Of a stretch of 18,389 nt of DNA, positions 6,158-12,738 are shown piece by piece. The stretch lies in the NCBI GenBank assembly GCA_018221175.1, contig JAAOYE010000036.1, positions 1 to 18,389 on the forward strand, given 5' to 3'. The first letter of the stretch is position 1; every line of letters starts with the position of its first letter. The notes below the pieces were generated by a model. That model was given only the letters and a program-made list of their open reading frames with translations, had not been told where the DNA came from and did no database searches. The position numbers were made by a program, and so were the translations under genes. The stretch is from Candidatus Woesearchaeota archaeon (GTDB taxonomy: Archaea; Nanobdellota; Nanobdellia; Woesearchaeales; BM511).

Positions 6158-7354
6158 CTAGTCGAGAGGCACTTGTTTTCCAAATTTTTCCGGTTTTGAT
6201 AATGGCCAGGCTTCCTTTCTTAAGATTTTTGATTTATCTGTTTTTTCCCATGTAAAATCAGGGTCATCTCTGCCAAAGTGGCCATAAGCAGCAGTTTTTT
6301 TGTAAATTGGACGTTTAAGCTTTAAATGGCTTATGATTTGTGCTGGCTTTAGCGGGAAGTGGCATCTGACTAGCTCGGATATTTTGCCTTCAGGAATCTT
6401 ATTAGTACCATAAGTGTGAATTAACACACTCACAGGGTTTGCCACGCCAATTGCATAAGCTAGCTGGACTTCGCATTTGTCTGCAAGGCCTGCTGCCACT
6501 ATGTTTTTTGCAATATATCTAGCAGCATATGCTGCTGAGCGGTCTACTTTTGATGGGTCTTTACCGCTAAACGCTCCGCCGCCATGAGCACCGTGACCGC
6601 CATATGTATCTACAATAATCTTTCGCCCAGTAACACCAGCGTCGCCTACAGGGCCGCCTATTACAAAGCTTCCTGTAGGGTTGATATAGTATTTTGTGTT
6701 TGAATCAATCCATTTGCCGCAAACTGGCTTAATGACTTTTTTTAGAATGTCTCTGTGGATTATTTTCTGAGAGATGTTTGGTGCGTGCTGTGTTGAGACA
6801 ACAACGGCATCGACACGGATAGGTTTTCCGTTTTCATATTCTACAGTGACCTGGCTTTTGCCGTCTGGCCTGAGATATTTTATTAATCCTTTTTTTCTGA
6901 CATCTGCAAGCTTATATGTTAGTTTATGCGCTAAAATGATTGGAAGTGGCATTAGTTCAGGTGTTTCGTTTGTAGCGTATCCAAACATCATTCCCTGGTC
7001 TCCAGCGCCCTGCTCTTTTTCATTATCCACACCCAAAGCAATGTCTGGTGATTGTTCTGAGATTGAGACTAAAACCCCGCATCCTTCTGCGTCAAAGCCA
7101 AAGTCCGGGTCGTCGTAGCCAATGTCTTTGATAGTTTTTCTCACGACTTTTTGGATGTCCACATAAGTATTTGTTGTTACTTCGCCTGCGACAACCACAA
7201 AGCCTGTCTTGGTTAAGCATTCGACTGCGACTCTTGCGTTTGAATCTTTTTCAAAGATTGCGTCGAGTACTGCGTCTGAGATTTGGTCGCACATCTTGTC
7301 AGGATGCCCTTCTGTTACTGATTCTGATGTGAACAAGTATTTTTTCCCTTTCAT
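6158..7354 (-). CDS. metK: S-adenosylmethionine synthetase, bacterial type
   Basis: 398 aa. Makes S-adenosylmethionine from methionine and ATP in the cytoplasm. Signatures in order: FTSESVTEGHPDK (8-20), GAGDQGMMFGYA (116-127), NPTGSFVIGGPVGDAGVTGRK (225-245) and the phosphate-binding GGGAFSGKDPSKVDR (258-272). This is the bacterial/eukaryotic MAT family, not the divergent archaeal MAT (COG1812) that most archaea use. It suggests gene replacement by transfer, possibly ancient. The start follows a Shine-Dalgarno (GGTGA, 7359-7363) 4-5 nt before ATG. Its product feeds Taw3 and the radical SAM protein in this window. Upstream are a TATA box inside a 7-bp inverted repeat and an 18-bp palindrome. 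Confidence 0.96.
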   Translation of the reverse strand: MKGKKYLFTSESVTEGHPDKMCDQISDAVLDAIFEKDSNARVAVECLTKTGFVVVAGEVTTNTYVDIQKVVRKTIKDIGYDDPDFGFDAEGCGVLVSISEQSPDIALGVDNEKEQGAGDQGMMFGYATNETPELMPLPIILAHKLTYKLADVRKKGLIKYLRPDGKSQVTVEYENGKPIRVDAVVVSTQHAPNISQKIIHRDILKKVIKPVCGKWIDSNTKYYINPTGSFVIGGPVGDAGVTGRKIIVDTYGGHGAHGGGAFSGKDPSKVDRSAAYAARYIAKNIVAAGLADKCEVQLAYAIGVANPVSVLIHTYGTNKIPEGKISELVRCHFPLKPAQIISHLKLKRPIYKKTAAYGHFGRDDPDFTWEKTDKSKILRKEAWPLSKPEKFGKQVPLD

Positions 7355-7372
7355 TAAATCACCTATTAAACT

Positions 7373-7401
7373 TGAACATCGCTTTTATTTAAATATGTTC
7401 A
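7373..7401 (-). promoter_or_regulatory. metK promoter flanked by an inverted repeat
   Basis: TGAACAT (7373-7379) and ATGTTCA (7395-7401) are perfect 7-bp arms around a TATA-like ATTTAAATAAA (7384-7394, leftward). The TATA is centred about 36 bp upstream of the metK ATG. A repressor bound to the arms would cover the TATA box. Regulation is inferred from symmetry alone. Confidence 0.45.
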
Positions 7402-7409
7402 TGAAAGAA

Positions 7410-7427
7410 ATATTCTTATAAGAATAT
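7410..7427. repeat. 18-bp perfect palindrome between metK and tRNA-Thr
   Basis: ATATTCTTATAAGAATAT is fully self-complementary and lies between the divergent promoters of metK and tRNA-Thr. It could be a dimeric operator. AT-rich chance symmetry is possible, but 18 bp without mismatch is unusual. Confidence 0.5.
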
Positions 7428-7439
7428 AACGAACAAAAC

Positions 7440-7449
7440 TTTTTTAAAC
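7440..7449 (+). promoter_or_regulatory. TATA box of tRNA-Thr
   Basis: TTTTTTAAAC is centred about 29 bp upstream of the first tRNA base. The same TTTTTAAACAAA string occurs at the matching distance upstream of the tRNA-Ser gene in this window. Confidence 0.55.
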
Positions 7450-7509
7450 AAAACACAAATTCTAAAGGTTTGTGCCCTCGTGGCTTAGAGGTATAGCGCG
7501 GCATTGGTA

Positions 7510-7524
7510 CCCTCAGGGACAAAA
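7510..7524 (+). other. tRNA-Thr intron 1, position 37/38 (15 nt)
   Basis: A very short intron at the canonical site. Central helix: TTGG (bases 32-35) against ACAA near the intron end, three of four pairs formed. The inner part folds as CC-TCAG-GG. The A-run at the 3' side leaves the exact phase slightly ambiguous. It is a relaxed bulge-helix-bulge. Confidence 0.7.
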
Positions 7525-7546
7525 ATGCCGAGGTCCCGAGTTCAAT

Positions 7547-7629
7547 AACTGGTTACGCTCGGTTAACACGCAAGAGCGGGCAACAACAAGTTGTAGCCCA
7601 CTGCGAAAACAAGTGTATCAAATTGAAAG
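7547..7629 (+). other. tRNA-Thr intron 2, T loop position 59/60 (about 83 nt)
   Basis: The T stem (CCGAG/CTCGG) is the outer helix. TTCA (7541-7544) pairs with TGAA (7624-7627) as a 4-bp central helix. The 3' bulge is AGT (7628-7630), with predicted cleavage before the T. The 5' bulge (ATA, 7545-7547) is less clean because A7545 and T7546 can also pair with T7623 and A7622, extending the helix to 6 bp, and the inner helix is weak (TGGT/ATCA). Inside are a GCTC/GAGC stem and a strong hairpin (7578-7599: GGGC/GCCC plus ACAA/TTGT). Junctions could shift by one or two bases. Confidence 0.75.
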
Positions 7630-7642
7630 TCTCGGCGAGGGC

Positions 7643-7650
7643 TTTTTTTT
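7643..7650 (+). terminator. Oligo-T terminator of tRNA-Thr
   Basis: Eight consecutive T residues directly follow base 72 of the tRNA; the first also supplies U73. The run overlaps the stop codon of the convergent malic-enzyme gene. Confidence 0.55.
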
Positions 7651-8779
7651 ATTCTATAACAGCATCCTTCACAGCATCTGCAACTGTGTCGGCTACGCCT
7701 TTGTCGAACATTCCTGGGATGATTTTGTCTTTAGAAGGGTTTTTCACATGAGCTGCAAGCGCGTGTGCTGCAGCAAGAATCATCTCACGAGTAATCTTTT
7801 TGGCGCCCACGTCAAGCGCGCCTCTAAAAAGCCCTGGGAAAACAAGAGAATTATTCACCTGATTAGAAAAGTCGCTTCTGCCAGTCGCAACAATAGCCGC
7901 ACCTGCCTCATAAGCGTCGTTGGGCATTATTTCTGGTAGGGGGTTTGCCATGGCAATTACAATAGCATCTTTTGCCATTGACTTTACCATTTCCTTAGAA
8001 AGAAGGTTTCCAATTGACACACCGATAAAAACATCGGCATCTTTAACAGCATCAGATAAATCCCCGCAAAAGTCCATGTTCACTTTGTTTGCCACCGCCA
8101 TTTTATATTCATTTAAATCAATTCTAGGAGTGCAAGTTACCCCTTTTGAGTCAACTAAAAACAAGTTAGTAACGCCTTGTTCAATTAAGATGTTTGCAGT
8201 TGCAATCCCAGCAGCGCCAGCACCGTTAATAACAACTTTAATTGAACTAAACTTTTTACCAACAATCTTTAAAGCGTTAATAAGTGCAGCAAGCACTGCG
8301 ATCGCACTTCCGTGCTGGTCATCATGAAAAACCAGAATATCAAGCTCCTGCTTCAGTCTTTTTTCTATCTCAAAACATCTCGGGGCAGATATGTCCTCAA
8401 GATTAATACCTCCAAAACCAGGACTTATCTTCTTTACAATATTTATGATTTCATCAGAGTCTTTAGTGTCTAAAACAATAGGTATTGCATCAACGCCGCC
8501 AAACTGCTTGAAAAGTGCTGATTTTCCTTCCATCACAGGAAGTGCTGCCTCTGGACCAATGTCACCTAAACCCAAGACGGCACTGCCATCTGTAACTATA
8601 GCAATCATATTCGACTTAGAAGTAAGCTCATAAACTTTAGACTTATCTTTAAAAATTTCTTGAGAAACCTTTGCAACGCCAGGAGTGTATGCTAAGGAAA
8701 GGTCATCATTATTGTCTATGGATACTTTAGACTTTATCTCAATTTTCCCTTTATTTCTTTTATGAAAATCTATTGGCAT
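7649..8779 (-). CDS. Malic enzyme, short single-domain form
   Basis: 376 aa. Oxidatively decarboxylates malate to pyruvate and CO2 with NAD(P). Motifs: LAYTPGVA with catalytic Tyr31, GLGDIGPEAALPVMEGKSALFK with catalytic Lys86, the divalent-metal ligands in NLEDISAP (Glu128/Asp129) and FHDDQHGSAI (Asp153/Asp154), the nucleotide-binding GAGAAG (186-191), then MANPLPEI and ATGRSD. The length matches the short bacterial/archaeal malic enzyme without the phosphotransacetylase-like extension of MaeB. NAD versus NADP preference cannot be read safely. It probably supplies pyruvate and reducing power in a small metabolism. TATA (8801-8810) is centred about 27 bp before ATG 8779, so it is probably leaderless. 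Its 3' end nearly touches tRNA-Thr. Confidence 0.95.
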   Translation of the reverse strand: MPIDFHKRNKGKIEIKSKVSIDNNDDLSLAYTPGVAKVSQEIFKDKSKVYELTSKSNMIAIVTDGSAVLGLGDIGPEAALPVMEGKSALFKQFGGVDAIPIVLDTKDSDEIINIVKKISPGFGGINLEDISAPRCFEIEKRLKQELDILVFHDDQHGSAIAVLAALINALKIVGKKFSSIKVVINGAGAAGIATANILIEQGVTNLFLVDSKGVTCTPRIDLNEYKMAVANKVNMDFCGDLSDAVKDADVFIGVSIGNLLSKEMVKSMAKDAIVIAMANPLPEIMPNDAYEAGAAIVATGRSDFSNQVNNSLVFPGLFRGALDVGAKKITREMILAAAHALAAHVKNPSKDKIIPGMFDKGVADTVADAVKDAVIE

Positions 8780-8800
8780 CCACGTAGCGAGTACACTCCC

Positions 8801-8810
8801 TTTTAAAAAA
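8801..8810 (-). promoter_or_regulatory. TATA box of the malic-enzyme gene
   Basis: The leftward sequence TTTTTTAAAA is centred about 27 bp upstream of ATG 8779. It lies in the 37-bp gap after the zinc-ribbon gene, so malic enzyme can be made independently of that gene. Confidence 0.55.
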
Positions 8811-8816
8811 GTTATG

Positions 8817-8960
8817 TTATACAGAAATACCGCAGTTCAAACAGACGTGGGAATCAAGATTATCGTCATATTTTGTAGTCTCACCATACTTAAGCTTAGA
8901 ACTGCATTTAGGACACTTAGGCTCTAAATGGTCTGGTGATTCAAAAAATTTTATTGCCAT
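8817..8960 (-). CDS. Small zinc-ribbon protein, 47 aa
   Basis: A short frame from ATG 8958-8960 to TAA 8817-8819. It encodes MAIKFFESPDHLEPKCPKC, a 20-residue spacer, then CLNCGISV. The pairs Cys16/Cys19 and Cys40/Cys43 make a CxxC-x20-CxxC zinc ribbon, the kind found in tiny archaeal nucleic-acid-binding or adaptor proteins. The start follows GGGGGAAATT, an SD-like element also seen before the surface-protein gene at 1594. The TATA (9004-9013) is about 49 bp upstream. The gene is divergent from ileS and 37 bp upstream of the malic-enzyme start. Specific function unknown. Confidence 0.75.
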   Translation of the reverse strand: MAIKFFESPDHLEPKCPKCSSKLKYGETTKYDDNLDSHVCLNCGISV

Positions 8961-8982
8961 AATTTCCCCCGGATTAGAACTT

Positions 8983-9000
8983 ACAATACATAATTGTATT
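8983..9000. repeat. Nested inverted repeats between the zinc-ribbon gene and ileS
   Basis: ACAAT-acata-ATTGT (8983-8997) overlaps AATACA-taat-TGTATT (8985-9000). They lie just downstream of the zinc-ribbon TATA, where an operator would block transcription. The arms are short, so chance is possible. Confidence 0.3.
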
Positions 9001-9003
9001 TAG

Positions 9004-9013
9004 TATATATAAA
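9004..9013 (-). promoter_or_regulatory. TATA box of the zinc-ribbon gene
   Basis: The leftward sequence TTTATATATA predicts a transcript start near 8982 and a leader of about 20 nt that includes the GGGGG element. Confidence 0.5.
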
Positions 9014-9045
9014 CATTGCCCTTTTTTGACTATGAAAAACATATC

Positions 9046-9092
9046 TTTTATATATTACCTGCAACGTCTGTTTTATCTCTATAAAAAGGTGA
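9046..9092 (+). promoter_or_regulatory. ileS TATA box and Shine-Dalgarno
   Basis: TTTTATATATTA (9046-9057) is followed by GGTGA (9088-9092), 8 nt before ATG 9101. These fix the start at 9101. A longer reading from TTG 9027 or ATG 9032 would begin upstream of the TATA box and is not credible. Confidence 0.65.
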
Positions 9093-9100
9093 ATCTACCA

Positions 9101-12043
9101 ATGAAAAAGCTTGGTCCATACAATCCGCAGGAAATCGAAAAAAAAATTCAGGAATTCTGGAATAAAAAAAACATATACAAAAAAGCCAAAGAAAAGGGAA
9201 AGAAAAAGTTCTATTACTTAGACGGTCCGCCGTACACAACAGGAAAAATCCACATAGGCCACGCATGGGGCAAGGCTCTTAGAGACTCATTAATGAGATA
9301 CAAGCGAATGCAGGGCTTTGACGTATGGGATCAGCCAGGCTTTGACATGCACGGACTCCCAATCGAGGTTGCAGTTGAAAAAAAGTATGGGATAACAGAC
9401 AAAAAAGATATTATGAAGAAGTTCGGCCTTCAAAAATTCATAGAATTATGCCAAAAATATGCTTTAGACCAGCTTTGGCCAATGATTGATGACTTTAAAA
9501 GACTCGGTGTTTGGATGAACTGGGACGACCCATACATGACAATAAAAAAGGAGTATATCGAAGGTGCATGGTGGGCGCTAAAAAAAGCCCATGAAAACAA
9601 ATATCTCTACGAAGGAAAAAAATCAATGACTTGGTGTCCAAGATGCGCAACAGCGCTTGCAAAGCACGAGCTTGAATATGAAAACGTGAGTGACTCATCA
9701 ATTTTTGTAAAACTTCCCGTAAAAGACAAGAAAAACACTTTTCTAATAATCTGGACAACTACTCCCTGGACAATACCCTTTAATCTTGCTGTAATGATAC
9801 ATCCAGACTTTGACTATGTAGAAGCAGACGTAAAAGGCGAGACTTGGATACTTGCAAAGGCACTTGCCGGGGGAGTAATTGGTTCTGCAGCCGATAAAAA
9901 GTACAAAGTAAAAAAGGAGTTCAAAGGAAAAAAACTAGAAGGAGTAAGATATTCACATCCTTTCCAAGACACGATTTCTTTTCATAAAAAAATAGGCAAA
10001 GAAAACAAAGTTGCACATACTGTAATACTCTCAGACCAATTTGTGGATTTATCAGCAGGCTCAGGAATTGTTCACTGCGCACCAGGATGCGGTGCTGAAG
10101 ACTTTGAAGCAGGACACAAAGCAGGACTTCCTCCGTTCAATAACATTGATGAGCACGGAGTCTTTGACAAAACCATGGGAAAATTCGCAGGCCTTACTGC
10201 AAGAAAAGACGACAAGAAATTTATCGAAGCACTGCAAGAAAGAGGGGTTTTAGTGGCGCAAACACAAGTAGACCATGAATATGCGCACTGCTGGAGATGC
10301 AAAACAGGAATTATATACAAAGCAACAGACCAATGGTTTTTGGCAACAGAAAAAGCAAAAAAAGAGCTAATAAAACAAAACAAGGATGTTGACTGGGTGC
10401 CAGACTGGGCAGGGAAAAAATGGTTTGACTCGTGGCTTAAAAACCTGCAGGACTGGTGCATATCAAGACAAAGATTTTGGGGGGTCCCTCTCCCAATATG
10501 GAGATGCGAATGCGATGAAATAATCCTGGTTGAATCAAGCGATGAACTAAAAAAACTGACAGGAAAAAAGCTTGACAACCTTCACAGGCCATGGATTGAT
10601 AAAGTCAAAATCAAATGCAAAAAATGCAAAAAACTAGCCACAAGAGTTGAAGATGTACTTGATGTGTGGCTTGACTCAGGCGCAGCCCCGTGGGCGCCGC
10701 TTGGATTCCCATCAAAAAAAGACCTTTACAAAAAACTTGGCGACGCTGACTTCATTCTTGAAGGAAAAGACCAAATTAGGGGTTGGTTTAACTCACTTGC
10801 CTGTCTTTCTATGGTGTCGCAAAAAAAGATACCATTCAAGGCAGTCTATATGCATGGATTTGTAAATGACTCACAGGGACGTAAGATGTCCAAGTCGCTT
10901 AAAAACATCATCTCACCATATGAAGTAATTGACCAGTACGGCGCTGACACATTTAGATTATACTCAATAGGCGGGGCAAAAGCAGGCCTTGACCTAAACT
11001 ACAACTTTGAAGATATGAAAACAAAGAACAGAACACTAATCATTTTGTGGAACCTTCAAAACCTGCTGTTTGACCTCGCAGTTCAGTTAAACATCAACCC
11101 AGAAAATCTAAAAGGTGTAAAGCTTGAAAAGGGCGAAAAATACATGCTCTCAAAACTAAACTCAACAATAAAGAAAACAACGCAGCTATTTGATGAGTAC
11201 AAGCTAAACGATGCGCCATGGGTAATAGAGGAACTAATCCTTGAGCTTTCCAGAACATACATACAGCTAAACAGGGAAAAAATGAGCGCTGGAAATGACA
11301 GCGAGAAAAAAACAGTTCTATTTGTCCTTTATCAAACACTTTACAACTCATTAATACTTCTAGCGCCAATTGCCCCCTTTGTCACAGAAGAGATATATCA
11401 AAACCTTAAAGAAAGATTCAAGCTAAAAAAAGAATCGCTTCACTTGGTCTTGTGGCCAAAAGCAGACAATAAAAGAATAAATAAGTCATTAGAGTCAGAC
11501 TTTGAAATAGCAAAAGAAGTAATATCAACAGCGCTTTGTGCCAGAGAAAAATCACAGCTTGGCATAAGATGGCCTGTAAAAGGGATAATTGTTGTTACAA
11601 AAGAAGATAAAGTGAAAAAAGCTGTTGAAAACCTCAAAAAAAGCATTTTGACACAGACAAACGCAAAAACAGTCAAAATAACAAAGACTGCCAAAAAATC
11701 AAAGAATCATCAAAAAGCAGTGTTCAAGGAAGGATATGTTCTTTTAGATACAACAAGAACAAAAGAACTTGACGCCGAAGGATACTTTAGAGAAACAACT
11801 CGAAGAATGCAAAACCACAGAAGAAAAGCAGGCCTTCAAAAATCAGATGTTATCAGAGTATATATCCAGGCAGAAGGAGATGTATTTGATGCTTTAAAGA
11901 AGTTTTCTAAAGAACTAAAAAACATTATAGGCGCTGACGACCTTCGAATAGAAAAAGAAGAAACAAAAGAAGCATATGACATTATTAACCAAAGCGATAA
12001 AATCAAAGGGAAAGAACTAAGAATCAGTTTTAGCAAGGTTTAG
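9101..12043 (+). CDS. ileS: Isoleucyl-tRNA synthetase, archaeal/eukaryotic type
   Basis: 980 aa class I synthetase that charges tRNA-Ile with isoleucine. Motifs: DGPPYTTGKIHIGHA with HIGH at 51-54, FDMHGLPIE, cysteine pairs CPRCATALAKHE (connective region), WTTTPWTIPFN and the CP1 editing core GSGIVHCAPGCGAEDFEAGH, then CWRCKTG, DWCISRQRFWGVPLPIW, the zinc-binding CECD...CKKC region, VLDVWLDSG, and GRKMSKSLKNI with KMSKS at 595-599. A C-terminal anticodon-binding helical domain follows. The overall order and the GWFNSLACLS segment fit IleRS rather than ValRS or LeuRS. The start is supported by GGTGA 8 nt upstream. It converges with the next gene, and the two stop codons overlap in TTAG. Confidence 0.96.
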   Translation: MKKLGPYNPQEIEKKIQEFWNKKNIYKKAKEKGKKKFYYLDGPPYTTGKIHIGHAWGKALRDSLMRYKRMQGFDVWDQPGFDMHGLPIEVAVEKKYGITDKKDIMKKFGLQKFIELCQKYALDQLWPMIDDFKRLGVWMNWDDPYMTIKKEYIEGAWWALKKAHENKYLYEGKKSMTWCPRCATALAKHELEYENVSDSSIFVKLPVKDKKNTFLIIWTTTPWTIPFNLAVMIHPDFDYVEADVKGETWILAKALAGGVIGSAADKKYKVKKEFKGKKLEGVRYSHPFQDTISFHKKIGKENKVAHTVILSDQFVDLSAGSGIVHCAPGCGAEDFEAGHKAGLPPFNNIDEHGVFDKTMGKFAGLTARKDDKKFIEALQERGVLVAQTQVDHEYAHCWRCKTGIIYKATDQWFLATEKAKKELIKQNKDVDWVPDWAGKKWFDSWLKNLQDWCISRQRFWGVPLPIWRCECDEIILVESSDELKKLTGKKLDNLHRPWIDKVKIKCKKCKKLATRVEDVLDVWLDSGAAPWAPLGFPSKKDLYKKLGDADFILEGKDQIRGWFNSLACLSMVSQKKIPFKAVYMHGFVNDSQGRKMSKSLKNIISPYEVIDQYGADTFRLYSIGGAKAGLDLNYNFEDMKTKNRTLIILWNLQNLLFDLAVQLNINPENLKGVKLEKGEKYMLSKLNSTIKKTTQLFDEYKLNDAPWVIEELILELSRTYIQLNREKMSAGNDSEKKTVLFVLYQTLYNSLILLAPIAPFVTEEIYQNLKERFKLKKESLHLVLWPKADNKRINKSLESDFEIAKEVISTALCAREKSQLGIRWPVKGIIVVTKEDKVKKAVENLKKSILTQTNAKTVKITKTAKKSKNHQKAVFKEGYVLLDTTRTKELDAEGYFRETTRRMQNHRRKAGLQKSDVIRVYIQAEGDVFDALKKFSKELKNIIGADDLRIEKEETKEAYDIINQSDKIKGKELRISFSKV

Positions 12044-12681
12044 ATAAGATAAGAGTTTATTCTTAAAGGTTGTGGAAGTCCGTTATCTGAAAAAAGTAAT
12101 GGTATAATGGGTTTGCTTTGTTTAAAAATATATACTACTTCATCTTCTTGATTTGGGTTTGGATATAATCCAAAACCACCACCTATCTCCAAAAGCGGTA
12201 TTGATCTAAAATCAGTAAATATCTCTCCTTTTTTTTGGATCTGCTCTTTTTGCACACCAGCTGGTGTTCTTCCATCAACAGAAATATGGAAAAATCTTCC
12301 ATTCATCCAATAAGCTAATTTGACTTCAGGATTTTTGATTAATAATTCTTTTTTAATGGATGTAAGAATTCCTTGGCGTTTTTTAGTATTGTAAATTTCA
12401 TGACCAGAAATATCAATCTCTCTTCGCTTTACTTCATCTTCAATTATCTGATCAGATAATGATTTTTCTGGCTTTATATTTAATCTTGTAAGGCCATAAT
12501 TGGTTGGTGTGCCTCTTGGAAGACAGTCTGAATCAAAATCTTTCTTTAAATCAAGGTTACCAATGAAAATGTTAGAAATGTCGGGAGGTTCATCTTCAAT
12601 AGCTAGTATGGCACCAATGTCTCCTCTGCCACTAATGTCACTTCTGTTTCCTGTAGATACTATGGTTTTTTCCCTACCCAC
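12040..12681 (-). CDS. Hypothetical protein, 213 aa
   Basis: An open frame starting with GTG (12679-12681). No ATG is available near the 5' end because the nearby ATG is followed directly by a stop. A TATA element (12708-12716) is centred about 31 bp upstream, which fits a leaderless or very short leader. No signal peptide or membrane helix. The N-terminal half is polar (GRGDIGAILAIEDEPPDI...). The C-terminal half looks like a beta-rich fold (KLAYWMNGRFFHISVDG; LEIGGGFGLYPNPNQEDEVVYIF). No metal or catalytic motif is obvious and I do not recognise the family. It could be a protein peculiar to this lineage. Its stop overlaps that of ileS. Confidence 0.65.
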   Translation of the reverse strand: MGREKTIVSTGNRSDISGRGDIGAILAIEDEPPDISNIFIGNLDLKKDFDSDCLPRGTPTNYGLTRLNIKPEKSLSDQIIEDEVKRREIDISGHEIYNTKKRQGILTSIKKELLIKNPEVKLAYWMNGRFFHISVDGRTPAGVQKEQIQKKGEIFTDFRSIPLLEIGGGFGLYPNPNQEDEVVYIFKQSKPIIPLLFSDNGLPQPLRINSYLI

Positions 12682-12707
12682 TATGCCATAAACTAGTGCA
12701 TTTAATC

Positions 12708-12716
12708 ATATATAAA
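12708..12716 (-). promoter_or_regulatory. TATA box of the 213-aa protein gene
   Basis: The leftward sequence TTTATATAT is centred about 31 bp upstream of the GTG start. It supports transcription beginning within a few bases of that codon. Confidence 0.45.
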
Positions 12717-12738
12717 TGTTGTGATTTTTTGTATACTA

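Larger units (their letters stand above)
7474..7642 (+). tRNA. tRNA-Thr(GGU) interrupted by two introns
   Basis: The acceptor arms GCCCTCG and CGAGGGC pair perfectly across 169 bp. The D arm is GCTT-AGAGGTA-TAGC with G18G19 and A14/A21; 13/22 is a U-U mismatch. Anticodon stem CGGCA (7499-7503) pairs with TGCCG (7526-7530). The T stem CCGAG (7536-7540) pairs with CTCGG (7631-7635). Removing 7510-7524 gives the loop TTGGTAA with anticodon GGT (threonine, ACC/ACU). Removing about 7547-7629 gives a 7-nt T loop beginning TTCAA. The mature RNA is 72 nt with U73 (base 7643), which fits archaeal tRNA-Thr identity. CCA is not encoded. Eight Ts (7643-7650) make a likely terminator, next to the convergent malic-enzyme stop codon. 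Confidence 0.88.

Noticed and set aside
6109..6183. Longer PurF reading from 6183
   Set aside because: The extra 25 residues overlap the metK end, lie across the purF TATA box, and would put the catalytic cysteine behind an untypical 33-residue propeptide.
7578..7599. Strong hairpin after tRNA-like sequence read as a rho-independent terminator or separate ncRNA
   Set aside because: The matching 3' T-stem and acceptor strands follow it exactly, so it is better explained as the interior of a T-loop intron.
7472..7939. 155-aa rightward open frame across tRNA-Thr and the malic-enzyme end
   Set aside because: It translates the tRNA and its introns, then the antisense of malic enzyme. No family similarity and no promoter fits it as a protein gene.
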